NCBI GenBank assembly: GCA_027365515.1
Contig: DAHXMK010000325.1
Span: 1-13,403, forward strand
DNA from: Candidatus Aminicenantota bacterium
Lineage (GTDB): Bacteria; Acidobacteriota; UBA4820; DSQY01
DNA length: 13,403 nt
Direction of reading: 5' to 3'
The position numbers were made by a program, and so were the translations under genes. Each line of letters opens with the position of its first letter. Positions within the stretch are counted from its first letter, which is position 1. Below are positions 6,053 to 13,403 of the stretch, piece by piece. The notes under the pieces were generated by a model. It had not been told where the DNA came from. It did no database searches and worked only from the letters and a program-made list of their open reading frames with translations.

Positions 6053-7189
6053 TTGACAAGAAAAGAGGCGGGCAAGCAGGCCAGCGGCGGCCCCATGGAG
6101 ACGCTGGAAGGACTCGGGATAGGTTATTACCGGAGCGACGCCTCCGGCACCTTCGTGGACATCAACGAGTGCGGCGCTCAGATGCTGGGCTACTCATCCG
6201 GCGAGATGAAGGGCAAGATCACGACGCTCGACACCAACGTGAGCCTCGAATACCGCGAAAAACTGAAGAAGCAGGCGGAAGCGGACGGCTTCGTCTCGTC
6301 GTTCGTTTCGCCCACCCGCCGCAAGGACGGCTCGGTTTTTTACGCCGAATGGAGCATACGGAGGCTGACGGACGACGGCGACCGGCTTCTCGGCTACGAG
6401 GGCGTCTTCAGGGATGTCAGCGAGCAGCACGCCCAAGCCAAGAAGCAGCAGGAACTGGTCGAGAAACTGCGGCTTGCCAACGAATGGCTGGCTTCGCTCT
6501 CTCACGTCCAGGAGGATTTGCTCTCCGCTTTGGGACACGACCTGAAAACGCCTCCGGGGATAGTTCTCGGCTTCTGCGAGCTTCTTCTGAGGGGAAGATA
6601 CGGCCCATTGCACCAGGAGCAGGAGCGGCCTTTGAGGGCGATTCACAGGAACACCGGCCAGTTGACCGAGATGCTCGAACTCCTCCTCGATTTTTCAAGG
6701 TTTCTCAGGAGCCTCGACCTGACGCCTGTCGCGCCGTACCCGCTGAACACTATTTTGGTGAAGACCCAGGACAGGCTTCTCAAGGAGGCGCGCCAGAGAA
6801 AAGTGAAGCTCTCCGGCTCCGTCGAGGCGGACGTGATGACGAGCGTTCCCCCCATGGTGCTGGAATCGCTCCTGGAACACGCCATCCGCAACTCGATATT
6901 TCTTTGCGAAGAAAGCGGTGAAGTGATCTTCGCAGGGGAACAGACGGCCAAAAAGGTCCACCTCGTGATAATCATGCCCGAGCAGCACGAGGAGCGGCCT
7001 CCAGCCCACCGCCTGCTCAGCATTTTCTTCGCCACGCCGCCGCCTCAGCCTGGAAGCTCTGAGCACATGCCTTACAGGCTCGGCTTCGCGGCGGCGCGTT
7101 ATCTCGCCACCTTCGTAAACGGCCAGATGACGGCCAAGCAAGCCGGGGAAAGGGGCGCCGAAGTGAGGCTGACCCTGCCCGGCGCTTGA
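6053..7189 (+). CDS. PAS-domain sensor histidine kinase-like protein with degenerate ATPase domain
   Basis: 378 residues from the TTG start, with no signal peptide or membrane helix, so cytoplasmic. A PAS/PAC domain spans about 16-125 (GIGYYRSDASGTFVDINECGAQMLGY, then RRKDGSVFYAEWSI and GVFRDVSEQ). A coiled-coil linker leads to a HisKA dimerisation domain with the H-box GHDLKTP (His162). The following region has the place and spacing of HATPase_c but lacks its ATP-binding residues. The N-box equivalent is LLEHAIRNS (Asn to His), no DxGxG G1 box exists, and the G2 equivalent is YRLGFAAARY. ATP binding therefore looks lost or altered. No response regulator is adjacent. The next gene, a permease, begins 6 bases later, so it may sense or control the same solute. 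It could be a phosphotransfer or signal-integrating partner. Confidence 0.85.
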   Translation: MTRKEAGKQASGGPMETLEGLGIGYYRSDASGTFVDINECGAQMLGYSSGEMKGKITTLDTNVSLEYREKLKKQAEADGFVSSFVSPTRRKDGSVFYAEWSIRRLTDDGDRLLGYEGVFRDVSEQHAQAKKQQELVEKLRLANEWLASLSHVQEDLLSALGHDLKTPPGIVLGFCELLLRGRYGPLHQEQERPLRAIHRNTGQLTEMLELLLDFSRFLRSLDLTPVAPYPLNTILVKTQDRLLKEARQRKVKLSGSVEADVMTSVPPMVLESLLEHAIRNSIFLCEESGEVIFAGEQTAKKVHLVIIMPEQHEERPPAHRLLSIFFATPPPQPGSSEHMPYRLGFAAARYLATFVNGQMTAKQAGERGAEVRLTLPGA

Positions 7190-7195
7190 GCGCAG

Positions 7196-8413
7196 ATGGC
7201 CGCGGCCCTCGTCATATTCGGCCTGACATACCTCCTTATCGCGGCTCGCCGCTTCGCCGTTTTTCCCGTGGGCCGTCCCGCCGGTGCTCTGATAGGCGCG
7301 GCGGCGATGGTAGCCTTTGGCGTTCTGACTCCTGCCCAAGCTTACGGCGCAATAGACTTGAGGACCCTATCCCTTCTCTTCGGGATGATGGTGATTACCG
7401 GCTACCTTCAGGCGGCCAGATTCTTTCCGGCCCTCTCCCGCTGGATACTGCGGCGCGCAAAAACACCCGAAGCGCTGCTCGGAGCCGTCGTTTGGATTTC
7501 TGGGCTTGCCTCCGCCTTCCTCGTGAACGACACCGTCTGCCTCATGTTCACGCCCGTCGTCGTGGCCCTATCGCTCGCTCTGGAGGTTGACGCCCTCCCG
7601 TTTCTGATCGCGCTTGCCACGTCGTCGAACATCGGCTCTGTGGCCACGCTGGCCGGAAACCCTCAGAACATGCTCATTGCCACGGCCTCCCGCATTCCTT
7701 ACCGGGAGTACTTTGCCGTGATGGCTCCGCTCGCGATCGCCCTATTGGCGGTAAACCACGCCTTCCTTCTCACGTTCTACAAGCACGAGCTTCAAGGAGG
7801 AATGAAGAGCCGAAAAGGCTCGGGCAAGAGCCTTGTTCACCGGCCGCTGATAATCAAGAGCCTTTTGACTCTCGCCGGGGTGGTCGCCGCCTGGCTCGCT
7901 GGCGCAGATCTCGCTTTTACCGCCGTTGCCGGCGCCGCCGTGCTCATTGCATGGGGCAGGCGGGAGCCGAGAAGGGTCTTCGAGAAGCTGGACTGGCCGC
8001 TTCTTCTCTTCTTCGCTGGGCTTTTCGTCGTCGTCTCGGGCCTGGAGAGATCGGGCGCAGTCGGAGCGATTACCGGCCTTTTCCCCGCCGCCGAAGGTCC
8101 CTTGGGCGCGGCCAGTTTCTCGCTCTTCTCGCTCCTTTGCAGCAACCTCTTCTCGAACGTGCCATTCGTCCTCGTGGCCGCCAAATGGGTCTCCAGCCTG
8201 CCGTCGCCAGCGCTCCACTGGTACCTTCTCGCGCTGACTTCGACCCTCGCGGGCAACCTTACGCTTGTCGGCTCGATGGCCAACCTGATCGTCGCCTCTC
8301 TCGCAAGGGGCGTTCGCCCCGTCGGCTTCCGCGAGTACCTTCGCTACGGCGTCCCCATAACGCTAATCACGACCACGCTGGGCGTCGCCTACCTTCTCGC
8401 CGTGTCGCCTTGA
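7196..8413 (+). CDS. ArsB/SLC13-type anion permease (ion transporter superfamily)
   Basis: 405 residues, strongly hydrophobic, with about 10-12 membrane helices. Seen: SAFLVNDTVCLMFTP (106-120), SSNIGSVATLAGNPQNMLI (143-161), CSNLFSNVPFVLV (315-327) and STLAGNLTLVGSMANLIV (349-366). These are two inverted-repeat halves, each with the helix-break loop containing NxxN/GNP-type motifs typical of the ArsB/NhaD/CitM/SLC13 superfamily. The hydrophilic loop around 196-216 separates the halves. The substrate cannot be fixed from sequence (arsenite, carboxylate, sulfate and others occur), and no ars or acid-metabolism gene is nearby. It starts 6 bases after the kinase-like gene with no good ribosome site, which suggests coupled translation. 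Confidence 0.8.
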   Translation: MAAALVIFGLTYLLIAARRFAVFPVGRPAGALIGAAAMVAFGVLTPAQAYGAIDLRTLSLLFGMMVITGYLQAARFFPALSRWILRRAKTPEALLGAVVWISGLASAFLVNDTVCLMFTPVVVALSLALEVDALPFLIALATSSNIGSVATLAGNPQNMLIATASRIPYREYFAVMAPLAIALLAVNHAFLLTFYKHELQGGMKSRKGSGKSLVHRPLIIKSLLTLAGVVAAWLAGADLAFTAVAGAAVLIAWGRREPRRVFEKLDWPLLLFFAGLFVVVSGLERSGAVGAITGLFPAAEGPLGAASFSLFSLLCSNLFSNVPFVLVAAKWVSSLPSPALHWYLLALTSTLAGNLTLVGSMANLIVASLARGVRPVGFREYLRYGVPITLITTTLGVAYLLAVSP

Positions 8414-8718
8414 ACCGAAAGGTCCGAAGTGCACGGGGAATTCCAGTATTGCAGAGACAAAGGGCAATGCGGAGACGCGCGAAGGAAAGCGGGCAGTAGT
8501 TATGAGTTGAGAATTTGAGTTATAGGCTGGAAAGATTGCGCTCCCGCAGTCCACTCATCAAGCAAACTGCCAGCGTCATAAGCCAGCGCTGAACTTCTTT
8601 CCTTGACATAAACCGAAACCCATATTTCCTTCGTATTCCCGGTGACTCGGTGGTGAAATGCTTTGCTGGCGAAGCGGCGGGGGGCCAGGCGTGGTATGCT
8701 TTAGAAGAGGAGGTGGTG
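8414..8718 (+). other. Intergenic region without a convincing gene
   Basis: About 305 bases between the permease stop and the zinc-ribbon gene, visibly more AT-rich in its middle than the flanking genes. A 29-codon GTG frame (8429-8518) has only a weak ribosome site and no recognisable product. A TTGACA at 8603-8608 has no good -10 at 16-18 bases. The last 27 bases hold the putative -10 and ribosome site of the next gene. No clear hairpin-plus-T-run terminator was seen after the permease. Confidence 0.6.
8692..8700 (+). promoter_or_regulatory. Candidate extended -10 element for the zinc-ribbon/waaF pair
   Basis: TGGTATGCT (TGn followed by TATGCT), ending 7 bases before the AGGAGG ribosome site at 8708-8713. 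No convincing -35 at standard spacing, as is common for extended -10 promoters. It implies an almost absent leader. Confidence 0.4.
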
Positions 8719-9825
8719 ATGGCTGAAGCGCCGAAGACCTTTCCCTGCCCGCAGTGCGGCGGCCAGCTTGCCTGGAACCCGGCCGTGCAGGAGATGGCCT
8801 GTTCCTATTGCGGGGCGAACGTCCCGGTCCCCCAAGAAGGCCCGTTTCACGCCGAAGAGCACGACCTGCTGGCTTTTCTGGACGATCACCCGAAAGCAAA
8901 AGGTTACGGCGTCGAGCTAAAGACGCTTTCGTGCAAACAATGTGGTGCGACCGTTCAGCTTCCGCCGAGCGGCAGGCGGGACTTGGCCTGCCCTTTCTGC
9001 GACACCCCTTATGTCGCCGAGGAGGCATCGCCCGCGGAGACGCAGGACGTGGTCATGCCGGAATCGCTCATCCCTTTCAAGATCGCGCTTTCGCAATGCC
9101 AGGATATGTTCAGAAAGTGGATCGGCGCCGGGTGGTTCAGGCCCAACGACCTCAAGGCGATGGCGAGGATGGACAAGATCACGGGGCTCTATCTGCCATT
9201 CTTCACCTTCGACGCGCTGGCCAAGAGCGCGTGGAGCGCCATGGCCGGCTTCTACTACTACGTCACCGAGCGGGTGGAGGTCGAGGAGAACGGCGAGCGG
9301 GTCTGGCGCGACAGGCAGGTGCAGAAGGTGCGGTGGGAGCCTGCATCCGGGTCGAGGAGCGATTTTTACGACGACGTGCTCGTTCCGGCCGTCAAGGAGG
9401 AGAGGATCAACCTGATTCTCAAGGTCTATCCTTACGACACGAAGAACGGCCTTGTTGCCTACGATACGCGCTACCTCGCCGGTTTCGGCATTCTGAACCC
9501 GGACATGGACCTCAAGTTCGTCTGGCGGATAGCGAAGAATAACATCGAGTCCGACCAGGTCTCCAAGTGCAGCGGCGACGTACCCGGTGACACGCAGCGC
9601 GACCTCTCGGTGAACACCGAGCTTTCAGAGCAGACCTTCAAGCATCTGTTGTGCCCGCTTTGGGCCGGTTCTTTCAGGTATAAGGGGAACGTTTACAACT
9701 TCGTCGTCAACGGCGAGACTGGAGCCTTGCACGGAGAGAAGCCTTGGAGCTGGGTGAAAATAACGGTAACCGCTATCGTCGCCGCCGCGATCGCCGCCGC
9801 GGCGTACTACTTCTTCGGGAGGTGA
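8719..9825 (+). CDS. Zinc-ribbon protein with four CxxC pairs and a C-terminal membrane anchor
   Basis: 368 residues. The N-terminal 100 residues carry C10-x2-C13, C28-x2-C31, C72-x2-C75 and C91-x2-C94, i.e. two four-Cys zinc ribbons split by a linker. A conserved-looking central region follows with KWIGAGWFRPNDLKAMARM, GLYLPFFTFDA, a paired YYYVTERVEV/QVQKVRWEPASG, VLVPAV and a late TFKHLLCPLWAGSFRYKGNVY, then NGETGALHGEKPWS and one membrane helix at about 346-366. I recall similar bacterial proteins annotated only as zinc-ribbon or, probably wrongly, as primosomal protein N'-like. No helicase motifs are present. Function unknown. The frame is open upstream to 8650, but the ATG at 8719 is preferred because AGGAGG ends 5 bases before it. 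It overlaps waaF by 4 bases, so the two are co-translated. Confidence 0.8.
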   Translation: MAEAPKTFPCPQCGGQLAWNPAVQEMACSYCGANVPVPQEGPFHAEEHDLLAFLDDHPKAKGYGVELKTLSCKQCGATVQLPPSGRRDLACPFCDTPYVAEEASPAETQDVVMPESLIPFKIALSQCQDMFRKWIGAGWFRPNDLKAMARMDKITGLYLPFFTFDALAKSAWSAMAGFYYYVTERVEVEENGERVWRDRQVQKVRWEPASGSRSDFYDDVLVPAVKEERINLILKVYPYDTKNGLVAYDTRYLAGFGILNPDMDLKFVWRIAKNNIESDQVSKCSGDVPGDTQRDLSVNTELSEQTFKHLLCPLWAGSFRYKGNVYNFVVNGETGALHGEKPWSWVKITVTAIVAAAIAAAAYYFFGR

Positions 9826-10886
9826 CAACGCCCCGGGTTCTCCTTCCAGAAAAAGCGAAGCTCCTGGTCAGGCTGCCCAACTGGCTCGGGGACGTGATCC
9901 TCTGCACGCCAGCGCTGGCGGCGCTGAAAAAGGCTCGTCCCTCCTGTGAACTGACCGCCCTCGTAAAGCCAGGGCTGCAAGATGCCGTCCGGACGCTGCC
10001 CGGAGTCGCCCGCGTAGCGACGGTAGATGGGACCACGCTTAAGGCGACGCGGCGGCAGGCGTCGGCCCTCGAAAGGGAGAGGTTCGATGCGGCGCTGATT
10101 TTCCCAAAGGGATTCAGGGAGGCGCTGCTCGCGCGGCTTGCGGCCATTCCGGTCCGCGCGGGGCTCGACACGGACCACAGGGCGTTTCTTCTCACCCATC
10201 CCGTCTCCTTCACGGAAGAAGACTGGCACCTGCACCACGCGAGGCAATTCGCGAAGGTGCTCTCGCCTTTCGGCGTCGAGGCCTGCGAGGAGCCGCTCTC
10301 TTTTCCTTTGTCGCCGGAGGACGTGGCCGAAGCGGAAAGGCTGGTGCTCGACGCCGGGCTCGGCGGAAAACGATTCGCCGTCTTTCACGTCGGTGCCAGC
10401 AAGCCGCCGCGCGCGTGGCACGCGGAAAGGTTCGGCGCCGTTGGCAAGGCGCTTCTTGAAAGCTCGGGGCTGGCGCCGGTTTTGATCGGCGGCCCGGGCG
10501 ACGCGGGCGCCCACGCGCGGTTTCGCGTGGAGTGTCCCAACGCCGTTGACTTGGCGGGCAAGACGACGTTGCGCTCGATGGCCGCGGTCATAGCCAGGGC
10601 CTCGCTATTCATCGGGAACGATTCGGGGCCGATGCACGTCGCCGCGGCGGTGGGAGTCCCGGTTGTCGCGATCTTCGGCCCCGGCGCGCCGCATAAGACG
10701 GAGCCTTACGTTCCGAAGGAGCGCTTCCGCGTCATCCACGCGGCCCTGCCGTGCTCCCCCTGCCGGCAGTCTTTCTGGAAAGATTGCCGCCCGTCGGTTG
10801 CGGGCAAGCCGCCATGCTTGGAAGCGGTCCACACGGAAGCCGTCATATCAGCGTGCGCGGCACTGGCGACTTGTGGATCATGTTGA
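9822..10886 (+). CDS. waaF: Glycosyltransferase family 9, probable LPS heptosyltransferase II
   Basis: 354 residues. GT9 heptosyltransferases add L-glycero-D-manno-heptose from ADP-heptose to the inner LPS core on the cytoplasmic face of the membrane. Seen: the N-terminal LLVRLPNWLGDVILCTPAL (14-32, with the conserved Asp24 of NWLGD), PVLIGGPGD (219-227) and the C-terminal donor-binding segment NDSGPMHVAAAVGVPVVAIFG (266-286). A Cys cluster follows (C311, C314, C322, C332), and a Cys-containing tail (CGSC). The start is taken as GTG at 9822, overlapping the previous stop as GTGA. GGGAG sits directly against it, so the start rests on coupling and on the N-terminal match. Assignment to heptosyltransferase II rather than I or III is likely but not certain. 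Confidence 0.85.
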   Translation: MTTPRVLLPEKAKLLVRLPNWLGDVILCTPALAALKKARPSCELTALVKPGLQDAVRTLPGVARVATVDGTTLKATRRQASALERERFDAALIFPKGFREALLARLAAIPVRAGLDTDHRAFLLTHPVSFTEEDWHLHHARQFAKVLSPFGVEACEEPLSFPLSPEDVAEAERLVLDAGLGGKRFAVFHVGASKPPRAWHAERFGAVGKALLESSGLAPVLIGGPGDAGAHARFRVECPNAVDLAGKTTLRSMAAVIARASLFIGNDSGPMHVAAAVGVPVVAIFGPGAPHKTEPYVPKERFRVIHAALPCSPCRQSFWKDCRPSVAGKPPCLEAVHTEAVISACAALATCGSC

Positions 10887-10978
10887 TTTGGGAGCGAACA
10901 GTAGGGCTTCCAGATCTCCTGTGAGAGTGCAATAGTGTTTAATGGCTAAAGTAGCCCGATTAAAGAGGGAGGATATTC

Positions 10979-12769
10979 ATGGTTACCCGGAGCCGCTTGC
11001 AAAGAGGGATTGCTCTGCGTATAACTGCTTTTCTTTTGTTTCAATCCATCGCACAGGTTCTGGTTCAGTGCCAAGTCCCCACGCCTGACGCAAGTGTCGC
11101 GGGGCAATCCAATTCGGCGACGCCTGTGCCGTGGTCAACCGTTGAGGACAAGAAAGAGGGCTTTTCCATTGACCTTCCGGCCGACTGGAACGTAATAAAT
11201 CTAGACAAAGAGAGCATAGCCGGCCTAATTGAGGCTCTCAAGAAAATGCACCCGGAGAGTGCGGAATGGTACTCCAGCCAACTTCCGGCTCTGGTCGCTC
11301 AAGGGATGAAGCTAATGGCCGTAGAGGTCACGCCTTCAAGCCTGAAGCGCAACTATTCCGCAAACGTCAACCTGATCGTCCAGGACTTGCCTATAGCGGT
11401 ATCATCCTCTTACTTGGCCCAGGCATCTGAAGCGGTCATGTCCAAAATGATGGCCGGAAAAGTCCTGCCCACACCCACGGCCTACCATTGCGCCAAGCTT
11501 GACGGGGCGTTGATCGAGTTCGATCAGGAAACGTCCATTGCTGACGGCTCCCTAGCCAAAATACATGTCCGCCAGCTTTACGTAGCCCACGGCACGCGGG
11601 CTGTCGTGTTGAGCTTTTCGTCCCCTCTTGGGGAAGACACGACCTATGCTGCAACCTTTAATCGCATCGCCGGCAGCCTTGCTATGCTTGACATCCCAGG
11701 GGGAAACGCTCCCGCCGATTGGCAACGTTACTCCATCGGAGCCTCAGGTGTTTCGATGGAATTGCCCCAACAGCCAGGGGCCATTGACATGACAGGCAAG
11801 TTGGTTCCGCAAGACGGGTTTCCTCTCATAGGGCGCTTTTTTAGGTTTTCTGGAAATGAGTCAGGCGTCAGTTTCGGCATTTTGGAAGGAGCTTATGCTT
11901 CCGGTGAAGCGAAGGAAGTCTGTCGCCTTTTCTTGAATATCATGGCCAGCGCCTTGACGGATGTTGGTCAACCAAAGCCTGCCTTGACGAGTCCTTCCGA
12001 CAAGGCCGCCGCCGATCTTTCTTCTGAAACGGTGGTTGAAGGATTGCCGGCTTTTCAATGGGAAAATATCTCCGGGGAGAAAGGCAACGCGATTCATACC
12101 AAGGCTGTCGTCGTGGCCGAAAATAGATTCGTCTACTTCATATGGCTCTCATACGGCGAGAGCGATAAAGCTTCCTCAGAGAAGGCATCCCGAATGTTGG
12201 GAAGCATCAACATAGAGCAAGCCGTGGAAGAGAATAGTGCTTCCGTGAAGCAGCCCTCTTTGAAAAAGAGCGGCCCCGAACTTCTCGCAAAGGAATGGAA
12301 GAAATATGTGATTGGATTGTCGGGAATCTCCATGAAATTGCCTGCTTTTCCGGATAAATTAGACAAAATCCCAGTGGAGCTTGCAGGAATTTCGGCAGGC
12401 TTGGAGGGCGAGAGCTATGCCTACATCGGAGATTCAATCATCTTCGATCTGCATTCTCTCAAAGCGAAGCCGAAAGGCGGGATCTTGCTCGATTTACTAA
12501 GCGGCGCCGTCTACGCGAGGCGGCTCATGCTTGAACGCATGGGTTTCGATTCAAAATCCATAACCACAAAAGCAGTCAGCGGCGACACCATTGAGATGAC
12601 GGCCACCAAAAACGGCGAGCCGGCATTTGTTGAAACAACCCTTCTAATCCAGCGAAAGGAAAATCTTTGGATAGTAGGCGCGCAATACAGGGCGGATGAT
12701 GCAGTCGCGGCCAAGGCCGCCGAAAGGGCCTTGCGGTCGGTTCATGTCCCCAAAGATGGCAATCAGTGA
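10979..12769 (+). CDS. Secreted or lipid-anchored protein with three PsbP/DcrB-like repeats, function unknown
   Basis: 596 residues. The N-terminus has basic residues (MVTRSRLQR) then a hydrophobic stretch ending LVQC (Cys31). It resembles a lipobox, but Gln before Cys is unusual, so either lipid attachment or ordinary signal cleavage is possible. Three related segments follow: about 52-237, 247-412 and 439-592. Each opens with the same motif: GFSIDLPADW (61-70), YSIGASGVSMELPQQP (251-266) and YVIGLSGISMKLPAFP (443-458). The first two close on a VxxSF/VYFIWLS strand and a short amphipathic helix (FNRIAGSLAML, ASRMLGSINI), the third on LWIVGAQYRADD and AAERALRSVHV. This is the pattern of PsbP/Mog1/DcrB-like small domains; the fold call is inference. 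GGGAGG lies 6 bases upstream. Base composition is lower in GC than the neighbours. No operon partner is obvious. Confidence 0.8.
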   Translation: MVTRSRLQRGIALRITAFLLFQSIAQVLVQCQVPTPDASVAGQSNSATPVPWSTVEDKKEGFSIDLPADWNVINLDKESIAGLIEALKKMHPESAEWYSSQLPALVAQGMKLMAVEVTPSSLKRNYSANVNLIVQDLPIAVSSSYLAQASEAVMSKMMAGKVLPTPTAYHCAKLDGALIEFDQETSIADGSLAKIHVRQLYVAHGTRAVVLSFSSPLGEDTTYAATFNRIAGSLAMLDIPGGNAPADWQRYSIGASGVSMELPQQPGAIDMTGKLVPQDGFPLIGRFFRFSGNESGVSFGILEGAYASGEAKEVCRLFLNIMASALTDVGQPKPALTSPSDKAAADLSSETVVEGLPAFQWENISGEKGNAIHTKAVVVAENRFVYFIWLSYGESDKASSEKASRMLGSINIEQAVEENSASVKQPSLKKSGPELLAKEWKKYVIGLSGISMKLPAFPDKLDKIPVELAGISAGLEGESYAYIGDSIIFDLHSLKAKPKGGILLDLLSGAVYARRLMLERMGFDSKSITTKAVSGDTIEMTATKNGEPAFVETTLLIQRKENLWIVGAQYRADDAVAAKAAERALRSVHVPKDGNQ

Positions 12770-12851
12770 TTCGTTGGTCTTTGTTCTTGCTGTGGCAATC
12801 GGCTAGTTCGTGCGTGGCTAATCAAAGTGTCGGCCCCGTCCTGCGCCGGCG

Positions 12852-12860
12852 TGCTATACT
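12852..12860 (+). promoter_or_regulatory. Candidate extended -10 element of the rhomboid gene
   Basis: TGCTATACT (TGn plus TATACT, five of six matches), 10 bases before the GGAGG ribosome site at 12871-12875. No good -35 was seen. Confidence 0.45.
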
Positions 12861-12883
12861 CTGATTTCTTGGAGGCGCGCCCG

Positions 12884-13403
12884 TTGTATGGCAATTATCA
12901 GGTAAGGCTCGGGGGGACTTGGACGAGGGCCGTGGGGACGCTGATAGGCGTCAACGTGGCCATTTTTCTTCTTCAGGCCTTTTCTCCAGGCCCCTTCCCC
13001 GGCTCGATTGACAGGCTCTCCGCGATGTTCGGGCTGGTTCCCGGCCACGTTTTTCCAGACCGCATCTACACGCTTCTCACCTACGCCTTCCTTCACGGCA
13101 GCCCGATGCACCTGATCTTCAACATGCTGACCCTCTATTTCTTCGGAGGGGACTTGCAGCTTTTCATGGGGCTCAAGAAATTCCTGATCCTCTATTTCGG
13201 CGCGGCGCTTTCAGGCGGGGTACTCGGCGCCTTCATGCCACAAGGGAACGTCGTCATCATCGGCGCGAGCGGCGCACTGTTCGGGATACTGGCTGCCTAC
13301 GCTGTTTACTTTCCGCAGACCAAGGTACTGCTTTTCTTCATCATCCCGATGAAGATATGGGTGCTTGTTGTTGGCTTCATGGTGGTCAGCGTCTATTTCA
13401 TCG
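12884..13403 (+). CDS. Rhomboid-family intramembrane serine protease, N-terminal part (cut by window edge)
   Basis: 173 residues visible before the window ends. The TTG start at 12884 is preceded by GGAGG with 8 bases of spacing; no better in-frame start is seen. A membrane helix at about 17-33 is followed by a loop (DRLSAMFGLVPGHVFPDRIY) and then TYAFLHGSPMHLIFNMLTLYFFG (67-88), the rhomboid HGxxxHxxxN region. Further on is GASGALFGILAAYA (127-140), where Ser129 of GASG is the expected nucleophile. The partner His in a later helix lies beyond the edge. Rhomboids cut membrane proteins within or near the bilayer; the substrate is unknown. It stands alone after the low-GC gene, with its own putative -10 element. 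Confidence 0.9.
   Translation, partial: MYGNYQVRLGGTWTRAVGTLIGVNVAIFLLQAFSPGPFPGSIDRLSAMFGLVPGHVFPDRIYTLLTYAFLHGSPMHLIFNMLTLYFFGGDLQLFMGLKKFLILYFGAALSGGVLGAFMPQGNVVIIGASGALFGILAAYAVYFPQTKVLLFFIIPMKIWVLVVGFMVVSVYFI

Noticed and set aside
8429..8518. 29-codon GTG frame after the permease
   Set aside because: Weak ribosome site, no recognisable product and no signal or membrane pattern.
8603..8608. TTGACA -35-like box in the 8414-8718 gap
   Set aside because: No acceptable -10 at 16-18 bases; TATTTC at 14 bases and a later TATTCC are poor.
10887..10978. Possible promoter for the three-repeat gene
   Set aside because: AT-rich patches exist, but no -35/-10 pair with good spacing was found.
12770..12851. 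Possible terminator between the three-repeat gene and the rhomboid gene
   Set aside because: No stable hairpin followed by a T-run could be made out by eye.

Overview
The window looks like a chromosomal segment of a GC-rich Gram-negative bacterium. The best guess is a deltaproteobacterial (Desulfobacterota/Desulfuromonadales-like) lineage. The grounds are the order rplU-rpmA-obgE-nadD-rsfS-rlmH-(DksA/TPR)-gpmI, an LPS heptosyltransferase, a LapA/LapB-type envelope protein and short DksA-type zinc-finger proteins. The assignment comes from gene order and protein style only; no search was run. No tRNA, rRNA, insertion sequence, CRISPR array or phage gene was seen.

Region 1 (about 1-6001, minus strand) is one tightly packed operon read right to left. 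It starts at a near-consensus sigma70 promoter at 5973-6001 and runs rplU, rpmA, obgE, nadD, rsfS, a bEBP-like regulator, rlmH, a DksA/TraR protein, a LapA-LapB-like membrane TPR protein and the start of gpmI (cut by the window edge). Gaps are 3-21 bases or there are overlaps, except for 78 bases before the regulator. The first part supplies large-subunit proteins, assembly and silencing factors and an rRNA methylase. The later part adds NAD synthesis, transcription control, envelope regulation and glycolysis.

Region 2 (6008-8413, plus strand) is divergent from rplU. It holds a PAS histidine kinase-like protein with a good phospho-acceptor His box but an eroded ATPase domain, then 6 bases later an ArsB/SLC13-type permease. 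After a roughly 300-base gap without a convincing gene comes region 3 (8719-10886): a membrane-anchored protein with four CxxC pairs, overlapping by 4 bases a GT9 heptosyltransferase (waaF-like). Region 4 (10979-12769) is a single secreted or lipid-anchored protein of clearly lower GC, built of three PsbP/DcrB-like repeats. The window ends in a rhomboid protease gene (12884 onward, truncated by the edge).

The most notable points are a fused LapA-LapB protein, two independently degenerate signalling proteins (a bEBP without GAFTGA or the Walker B acids, and a histidine kinase without the ATP-binding boxes), a three-repeat secreted protein in a low-GC island, and a substituted C-terminal catalytic tail in RlmH.
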